DNA of 25,089 nt from positions 1 through 25,089 of the forward strand of contig MZNV01000937.1 in NCBI GenBank assembly GCA_002081555.1. Direction: 5' to 3'. Origin of the DNA: Protostelium mycophagum (lineage: Eukaryota > Evosea > Variosea > Protosteliida > Protosteliaceae). This document shows, in pieces, positions 18,831-25,089 of the stretch. The notes beneath the pieces were generated by a model. It was not told the DNA's origin, searched no databases, and saw only the letters and a list, made by a program, of their open reading frames with translations. Every line of letters starts with the position of its first letter. Positions within the stretch are counted from its first letter, which is position 1. The position numbers and the translations under genes were made by a program.

Positions 18831-20391
18831 ATGATGCATCGATTCCGAAGTGGTTCCGCTTTCCAAGTTCTCAGATCAAAGACAAAGAGACGCATATCCA
18901 CATCGAGAGATGTTTGGTTTTGCAGGCCACAACATGCAGTGTTTGTTGCAGAGGATATTGAAGCCTTCGCCAAAGAAGTGTCGGCCGAAATAAAGGTGAT
19001 CCACGCGACAAGATCGATCAATCTGAAATATTTAGTCAATGGAAGTCAAAGGGGATCATTTAGAAACAGTTGTTCAGTGCCAATCTGATTCATATTGGAC
19101 GAAGTTGAGAGACAGCTCTCCTTGGGCAAATCAGGTGATCGAATCCCCATTTTAATTGTTTAACATGGAAAGGTGATCGCTAATTGCCAAGTGATAGAGG
19201 GTAGCAGCTTGAGCAACTTGTCTGTACAAATTGTAGATCACCTCCTCCCTTCGATTAACCCCCCGGGTGTCAAAGAAATAAAACCCTGGCATTTGCAGCC
19301 GTTAGGTTTGCCGATCTACAAACGTATCTACACCGAATTTTACTGATCTCAGCACCACTCGATTCCAAGTACTTTGGACGGGCAAAATTGTTGTCGAACA
19401 ATGTCTGCGACGACCTGAAGAAAAGAAGAAGGAGGGTCTGGAAAGCCCTGTCAGGGGAGGAAGATGGTGACATCATCATAGATCTATTTATAGCACATAT
19501 CTCATCCTCATAGGCAAAGAGATCGTTCAGTTGTTTATGCCCGAAGCAGGGAAAGCTCTGGTGTCCGCACTCTTTGTGCCAGTTGTAGACGAACATCTAG
19601 GACACATGAAGCCATGCCAGATGACGTGGCATGACGTAATGTCATTTCCCAAAGATCAAGTGAATTTTCATTGAAATTTCGTGGAGATTGAATGCATCAG
19701 GGACCACCTTCAAGAACTTACCTCAAATTGATGGAGGTGAAATTTCAAAGAAACATCCTGATGTACATTTGATGATGTCATGTACAGATCCAAGCTTTGA
19801 TGGGTAGAAGTAATTTTTTGAAATCTGGGGCACAATGTTTTGAGCTCGGGAGTGCTCCAGGAGGGTGGACTTACCTGTTGCTGAATCAAGGCTTGCACGT
19901 GACCAGTGTAGATAGGTAAAATAAATATTAACATTTAATTTATTTTTTGTTGGTAACTGGCGAAAAGAAAACTCAGACTCATTTTTTGAAGGGCAGAGTT
20001 GGAATTAGACGACAGCTTCACCAAAACAAAACGACTAAGACATCTTTGCACAGACGCCACCACCTTTGTACCTGACGCGCAAGAACCAGCCATCGTGCTC
20101 TGTGACCTCGCCCTCGACCCAGAAAAATCCATGAATCTTCTGATCAAGTGAGATTTCACAGAAATTTCACAAAAATGTGACAGTTGTAGATGGATTGAAA
20201 AAGGATGGGCGAACCGATTCATTTGGACTTTGAAATTCACTGGAAATTTCGGCGGGATGCAGGCAAGAGAGTGCAGGAAACGGCTCGGATCATTATCTTT
20301 GAAAGATAAGAAGCTCGTCTTCAGGATGTCACACTTGTATCATCATGGAAATGAAGTGGTGATCATCGGTTGGTGTTTAGACATAAAATGA
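18831..20391 (+). CDS. RlmM/FtsJ-type SAM-dependent RNA 2'-O-methyltransferase-like protein
   Basis: Rossmann-fold methyltransferase resembling bacterial RlmM (23S rRNA 2'-O-methylation) and related FtsJ-fold proteins. Nine exons (18831-18995, 19036-19134, 19173-19305, 19353-19466, 19514-19659, 19701-19736, 19788-19915, 19992-20147, 20190-20391) give 392 residues. Hallmarks: GPPSRTYLKLME (about 220-231) just before SAM motif I CFELGSAPGGWTYLLL (about 248-263), LHVTSVDRAEL as acidic loop, IVLCDLALDPEKS (motif IV region) and the C-terminal KLVFRMSHLYHHGNEV, like the HLYHxRxEVT end of the family. The N-terminus (MMHRFRSGSAFQVLRSKTKRRISTSRD) is rich in Arg/Ser and could be a mitochondrial presequence, fitting an organellar rRNA target. 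The substrate is inferred only. The last intron uses a GTTGTAG acceptor. Confidence 0.82.
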
Positions 20392-20449
20392 GTGAAATTA
20401 ATTTTGATTTAAATCTATTTATTTTTATTATTCATGTCGGCTTGTAGAG

Positions 20450-22713
20450 ATGCATTGTTCCACAGCTGATGTCACATCAAAGCACGGTCTGATGGAGATG
20501 GAAGAGGATCAGATCAACGCAGAAGACGCCATTGAGCTCTTGGCTGAATACAGATGGCTTCATAATGATCCCACTGCAGATGTCAATAACTTCTACACGT
20601 GAGAAGAGACTGTGACCGTACCTCTAACAAACGAAGGCACGATGTCTGGAGGAACCATGTCCCTTTAGAATGGAGAAAATGGGTCGCGCAGACATCTGAG
20701 GAAAGATTGATCGACTTGGCCACACGAGAGGAAGAGGAAATCAATTCATGGACACCAGCGGTGAGCATCAATCTCATTCACAATGATGCTTGAAGATTGA
20801 TGGAAGAATTTTAGATTCCAAGCAGCCTTTTAGAGTTCATCAGACGATGCAGACATTCTTCATTGAGGCGTACCTTACCGCGAGCTTCTCCTGACTTACC
20901 GAGAGAGATGAGATATCGAAACTCAGTGACGCGAGGCATGTCTACAAAGAAATATCATGAGGTTAAATTTATTATTATTGATGAATAAAATTGTTTAAAT
21001 TGAAATTGTTTCTTCACATTTTTAAAAATTCAGGTGGAACGGTTGGGAGTTGTAGTCGAGGATTTGACCAAAAAATTGGGACGAGAAGCAGTGGTTGTCG
21101 ACATTGGCTCTGGGGAGGTGTGTACACGTGCATATACTTTTGCTTACAAAATGACATGAAGAATCATTTGTCCATGACATTATTCAGGGATATTTGTCTA
21201 GTGTTTTATCTTTTTGTTACGGTCTCAAAGTCGTGGGGATTGACGCCCAGTTCACATCAGGTTCGTCTTTAAATCGAGATGTTGCAAAAATAATTTGTCT
21301 CGTTGTAATATGGTTAAGTTGTGTGCAGGTGCAGAAAAGCGTAAATCCACACTGGTGAAGGAAATTTCCGGGAAATTTCCGAAAGACCAGCGCACAGACA
21401 TTCGAGAGGACTTGAATGCCCGTCTCAAATTTCTGGAACGTTTCATTGAGGTGAAATCGACAATGAATAAAATATGTTTTTAATTGCTTCAGGTTGATAT
21501 TTCAGGAGGGGAGCTGTTGGAATTGATCAGGGCAAGGTGATTTTTCAAAGAAAATTTTTTGAACTTTTTTAAAAGAAAAAAATTTAAAACTTTTTGAAAC
21601 TTTTCAAAAAAAACTTGTTCGAAATTTTCCATCCTTTCGCATTTCTGAGAAAATCAGCGAATGCGAATCACGTGATGACACACCGGTTGTATTGATAGGA
21701 TTGCACACCTGCGGAGTATTGGCGACGTCTATGCTGAGGCTGTTTTCATCTTGCGATGTCATACAGAGTTTTATTGGTGTGGGCTGCTGCTATCATAAGG
21801 GGAAGTGCCGAGATATCTTCCCCATGAGTGCCAAGATATCTCAAAAAAATCAGGTAATCTAAATACAACGAGCCACTTTCAAAAACAAATTAAATCTCTT
21901 AGATACACGATTTGATTGATTCCCAAAGTCTATATTTAGCTTGTGAGTCACCCGAGATGCGGAACTCCGAGCCTACAGAGGGTAAAATCTATGCAGTACG
22001 GAGGAGGTATGTTTCAGCATACGAACCCAATGCTGACGCTTTCCAGACACTACCGTTCTGCATTGGAGGTGGCACTGCGTCGGATTTTCCCAGAATTTTC
22101 TGGGCACTTTGTGATTCGGAACCTTCACAGAAAATTCTGTGACCACTTCCAGGATTATTTTATTGCGGCGACAGAAAAAATAAAATTCAACCCGCCAGAA
22201 GTTTTAGAGCCACAAGAGGTACAGATCTCTTTGTCATCTCTGCGCACAGAGTCATTGTTGTGGTTTCACTGAAACGCGACACTCCTCCTGTGCAAGCGCG
22301 CATCTTCGATTATTCAACAAAATATGTCGGATCTTTTCATATGTGGTTGGGATTCTTTCTGTGCAAAAACCACACTGTTTTTACATAGTCAAAACTGCGA
22401 AAATAGACATTTATTTACATCATTCAGATGATGCAAAGTTGGCTGGCAGCAGGACATCTCGACACCTTTCTTGAAGAGTTCAGACAAAGGGAACGAGAAA
22501 TCTCTGCATTCGTACAATTACAAATGATGATCGCCCCAGTGATTGAATCTCTCATCGTTGTTGATCGGGTCAGGTTTGTGCGGATGGATAGTCCCATGAT
22601 GACGTCATAGGTTTTTAAGAGAAGGGGGGGTGAAAGCAGAAGTGATGTCTTTATTTGACGAGAAGATATCACCAAGGAATTTAGTGATAATCGCTCAGAA
22701 AATTCGAGAGTGA
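20450..22713 (+). CDS. METTL25/METTL25B-type methyltransferase
   Basis: SAM-dependent methyltransferase family with a Cys/His signature. Twelve exons (20450-20598, 20637-20760, 20815-20961, 21034-21119, 21202-21260, 21329-21450, 21493-21536, 21658-21853, 21903-22006, 22047-22218, 22428-22573, 22611-22713) give 483 residues. Features: VPLEWRKWVAQ near the start, RGMSTKKYHEVERL, SAM motif I VVVDIGSGEV (about 160-169) with YGLKVVGIDAQ, VVLIGLHTCGVLATSMLR, the typical GVGCCYHKGKCRDIFPMS (about 286-303), LACESPEM, YRSALEVALRR, and the C-terminal LFDEKISPRNLVIIAQK. METTL25-type proteins have been implicated in modifying ribosomal proteins or translation; the substrate here is unknown. Intron 10 (22219-22427, 209 nt) is unusually long for this window. 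It starts 58 bp after the preceding methyltransferase stop. Confidence 0.9.
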
Positions 22714-22894
22714 TAAAAGCTTGTGGATCTAAACCTAGCCAAAATTGGTTACAACTCTTTCTACAAACCTATCTACAACTCTATCTACAACGTCAGAAAA
22801 AAATGTGTAGGTCTCTCAGTTCTAGTTTATTGCGTAAGTTAAAATAGTGTGGTGGTATTTCTACAAGTTCCTCATATGGCGATGATCGTTGTGC
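22714..22894. other. Convergent spacer with tandem TCTACAA repeats
   Basis: Short region between the METTL25-type stop and the H1-WWE stop. It contains three spaced copies of TCTACAA within 22758-22791, two of them the exact TCTACAAC motif found elsewhere in introns. No gene. Confidence 0.6.
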
Positions 22895-24230
22895 CTACTC
22901 TGAGGGCTTGTGTGTGTTGGGGACTCTTCTGATTTCTCTGGTCGTGTGTGCCTCGTGTTGCAAATTGGTCTGCTTCAAGGCCTGGAAATCGACTTGGTAC
23001 TCCCATTGACCACTACAACGAGTCAGATTTCTTCCAGACATGACGCATCACCTCTTTACGGATCTGACATCTGTGTCTCCACGGTTGGCGAGATAGCCTT
23101 GGTATACACCCTCTAGAACGTCGGAAGCCTGGAGGTCGTAGTTGCCCCAGGTTTGGTTGTTCTCCTTAAATTGCCAGTACTACAAGGTGTCAAAAGTGTC
23201 GAGATGACGTCATAACTCACGTGGTCGTATTTGGATCCTGCAATGTTGACAGAGTTGGCGTCTTCAGAGGTCTCGCTACTTTTGTTGGCTGCTTTACCTC
23301 TCTTCTTAGCGGGCTCAGCTTTTGTGGGCTCCTTGGTCTTTTTGGGAGCCTTCTTGGGGCTTTTAGCTTCAGTGGTAGACTTCCTCTTCCTCTTTTCTGG
23401 AGAAGCGGGGGCCTTCTTGTCTGAGGCTTTAGAGGCGGGGGACTTTGTGCGGGCGGTTTTCTTCTTGGCAGAGGCGGGAACGTAGTAGGATCTTGGGTGA
23501 TGGAGGGGGGTCTTGAAGTAGCCTTCCTCAACACCAGTCTTCAGAGCACGTCTGAAGGATGTGAGAAGATAAAGGTATGATGGATCCTCTCATTACCTCA
23601 TGTGAAGACCGATGGTGGCGGGGGTGGTTGAAATATCAAAGTTGTCCTTGAAATAGGCGGCGATGGCCTTCTCTCCCATTGCCTTGTTGTTAGAGGCGTT
23701 CTCTATAAGAGCTTGGGTGATCATTTCACGGTAGGTGGGGTGAGTGGATTTCGTGGCCTTCTTTGTCTTTGAAGCACCTTCGGTCTTTTTGGGTGTTGCT
23801 TTGGCCTTCTTTGGTGAGGCCTTGGCCTTTTTCGGGGAAGAAGATTCGGTCTTGGGGGCTTCCTTCTTCTTTGTGGCTGGTGATGAAGATCTGCAGAAGT
23901 AAGAGGATGAAAAACCGAAAAAAGAACGGACCTGGTCTTTCTGGTGGTAGACTCGGTTTCCTTCTTCGTAGCTGCCTTCTTGGCAGGTGATTTAGACTTC
24001 TTTGGGGATACCTTCTCCACGGATTCCGCGGTCTCTGTGGTCTTTTTTGGTGATTTCTTGGGCGATTTGGTGGCCTTCTTGGCAGGTGACTTCGCTGGCG
24101 ATTTCGATCTGGCTGGTGATTTCGCCTTGGAAGGAGACTTCTCTGCTTTGGAAGGTGAAGACCTGGTGGTGCTGCGTCCTCTGGTGGGAGTAGAGGATCC
24201 CTTGGATGCTGCTTTAGGAGGACGGGGCAT
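22895..24230 (-). CDS. Linker histone H1 fused to a C-terminal WWE domain
   Basis: Five exons (24230-23932, 23890-23597, 23551-23221, 23179-23052, 23012-22895), all phases consistent, give 389 residues. Residues 1-145 are a basic tail with many SPKK/SPAK units. The H15 winged helix (about 147-225) reads HPTYREMITQALIENASNNKAMG, then AIAAYFKDNFDI, then GLHMRRALKTGVEEGYF. A second Lys/Pro-rich tail follows (about 230-300). Residues about 308-380 match the WWE pattern: YWQFKENNQTWGNYD, LEGVYQGYL, GQWEYQVDFQALKQTN, TREIRR. WWE domains bind (iso-)ADP-ribose or act in ubiquitin/PARP pathways, so this H1 could be recruited by poly-ADP-ribosylated chromatin. H1 with a WWE domain is not an arrangement known to me. 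The two WWE exons are joined by ordinary short introns with gapless phase, arguing against a read-through artefact. Alternative: the WWE part is alternatively spliced. Confidence 0.9.
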
Positions 24231-24498
24231 GTTCGAAGTTAATGCTTCGGTTGTTGAAATCTGCTCTTCTTCAGACAGATTGATATTTTCGTGATGACTT
24301 ACCAGAAAGAGATCGGTTGACTGACCGCGGTTTGTTTTAAAATGGCGTTGCTAACGGAACATTTTTGCGCGGGAAAACTTCCCTTTGAATTGTGCCGGCA
24401 GTTGAAGTGTTGATTTCCCGCCCAAAACTTCCCGAGTGTTGGTTTGACGCGTGCTTTGCAAACATCATAGAACCCCGTTTATAGATCGAACAATTGTA
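24231..24498. promoter_or_regulatory. H1-WWE promoter region with paired E2F-type sites
   Basis: GCGGGAAA (24369-24376) and TTTCCCGC (24414-24421) are perfect matches, in opposite orientation, to the E2F/DP consensus TTTSSCGC, 38 bp apart. On the minus strand a GTAAGT donor (revcomp of 24297-24302) lies in the leader before the H1 ATG, suggesting a 5'UTR intron ending at an AGCAG near 24262. E2F control fits an S-phase histone gene; this is inference from motifs. Confidence 0.55.
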
Positions 24499-24757
24499 AT
24501 GGTGATTCCTACAGCGCTTTTGACTTGGTTTACTTCTGCCTGTACAGGTGGTGGGTGCGACACTATTTTCTTGAGGAGATTAGAATTAGATGCCATTTGG
24601 CTATATAGCTGGTTTGATATCTGTCATGGTCTATCAACATGCTTGATCAGGCGAGTGTCTCTGGATGTTCATCAATAGTTGTTTTCAATTCTTTTTTTAG
24701 CCAGTTGTACAGAACGAGAAAGACTTTCCGTCACAGATTGTTGTAGTCAAGTCATAA
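24499..24757 (+). CDS. Possible small secreted Cys-containing protein
   Basis: Two exons (24499-24654, 24701-24757) joined by a 46-nt phase-0 intron with GTGTCT donor and TTTTTTTAG acceptor give about 70 residues. The start MVIPTALLTWFTSACT resembles a signal peptide; four cysteines follow. An optional in-frame 36-nt intron (24543-24578) could remove GGGCDTIF. An alternative donor at GTAGTC in the second exon could link it to downstream sequence, making it the first part of a larger gene that runs to the window edge. No family is recognised. Confidence 0.33.
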
Positions 24758-24860
24758 TGTTGTCCGAATCCGTTGGCCCCCCATGAACACGGGGAATGTT
24801 CACTTAACTTGATTTGCAGACGCCGTGCAGAAGCGGTGTTATTCAATTGAATATTGCCAG

Positions 24861-25089
24861 ATAACAGCTGTATTTCATCAGGATTCTGTAGAAGTCTTAT
24901 CTGTCAGAATGAATTGTGCGCTCGCAATCACTCTTCTGTTCTTGCTACCGACCATCCCCTATTGTGTACAGAGGCCAGCAGAATAGATGCAGTTATGAAA
25001 AACAGAAAGTGGACAGACAAGAGAGGACAACTGGTGACCACTCCACCCACAGAATCTCACGAGAAAAAAATTATACAATTATGGATTTT
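24861..25089 (+). CDS. Partial Cys-rich open exon at window edge
   Basis: After a GCCAG acceptor the frame is open to the end of the window. It starts with closely spaced cysteines (NSCISSGFCRSLICQNELC) and continues through a hydrophilic segment (KNRKWTDKRGQL). The Cys spacing suggests an extracellular disulfide-rich domain. A second frame, with MNCALAITLLFLLPTIPYC, overlaps it and could be a signal peptide of a different start, so the model is unsettled. It is truncated by the window. Confidence 0.3.

Noticed and set aside
23217-23534. Pro/Arg-rich open frame of 105 codons on the minus strand
   Set aside because: It is a shifted frame of the H1-WWE third exon; the Lys/Pro-rich true frame joins neighbouring exons and forms the H15 domain.
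23944-24294. Plus-strand frame rich in GDF/AGD repeats
   Set aside because: It is the antisense image of the SPKK/SPAK repeats of H1.
1-25089. CRISPR arrays, tRNA/rRNA genes, transposase genes or viral insertions
   Set aside because: No regularly spaced repeats, no cloverleaf or rRNA signatures, and no transposase, integrase or viral protein motifs were seen on either strand.

Overview
The window is a gene-dense stretch of nuclear DNA from a eukaryote. Coding regions are broken by many very short GT-AG introns, mostly 30-60 nt. Genes lie on both strands with short spacers, and there are no bacterial operons, rRNA or tRNA genes. The gene set (ALIX, glutathione synthetase, METTL25, PP2C, linker histone) is general to eukaryotes. 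The compact intron-rich style would suit a free-living protist such as an amoebozoan, but the sequence alone does not fix the lineage. All exon models were built by eye from splice signals, reading phase and family similarity. For every named gene the exon phases close to one uninterrupted frame.

Layout. 107-324: long imperfect palindrome resembling a foldback element or MITE. 389-938 (-): small multi-pass membrane protein. 1084-2258 (+): N-myristoylatable PP2C phosphatase. 2354-4014 (-): nine-exon Pro/Ser-rich protein of unknown function. 4738-5894 (+): KH-DUF1771-Smr protein. 5917-7075 (-): two-pass, probably mitochondrial TMEM223-like protein. 7394-9022 (+): FAD-dependent monooxygenase whose 3' end carries a frameshifting 31-bp tandem duplication. 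9692-13610 (-): full-length ALIX/PDCD6IP homologue in 15 exons, with one exon tandemly duplicated and the spare copy decayed. 13801-16492 (+): full-length glutathione synthetase in 15 exons, one intron of which must be GC-AG. 16506-17076 (-): nuclear-type unknown protein. 17834-18635 (+): R3H-domain protein. 18831-20391 (+): RlmM/FtsJ-type methyltransferase. 20450-22713 (+): METTL25-type methyltransferase. 22895-24230 (-): linker histone H1 fused to a C-terminal WWE domain. 24499 to the edge (+): small Cys-containing, possibly secreted products.

The most notable item is the H1-WWE fusion. It joins an H15 winged helix and SPKK-rich basic tails to a domain type that binds (iso-)ADP-ribose, which suggests a chromatin component that senses poly-ADP-ribosylation directly. 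Two E2F-type TTTCCCGC sites lie in inverted orientation upstream of it.

Three consecutive + strand genes (R3H, RlmM-like, METTL25-like) all look RNA-related. The rest appear to be unrelated housekeeping genes. A dispersed 8-mer, GTTGTAGA/TCTACAAC, occurs 22 times by eye, mainly in introns. It is used as the 3' splice site of several introns and is sometimes paired with an upstream complementary copy.
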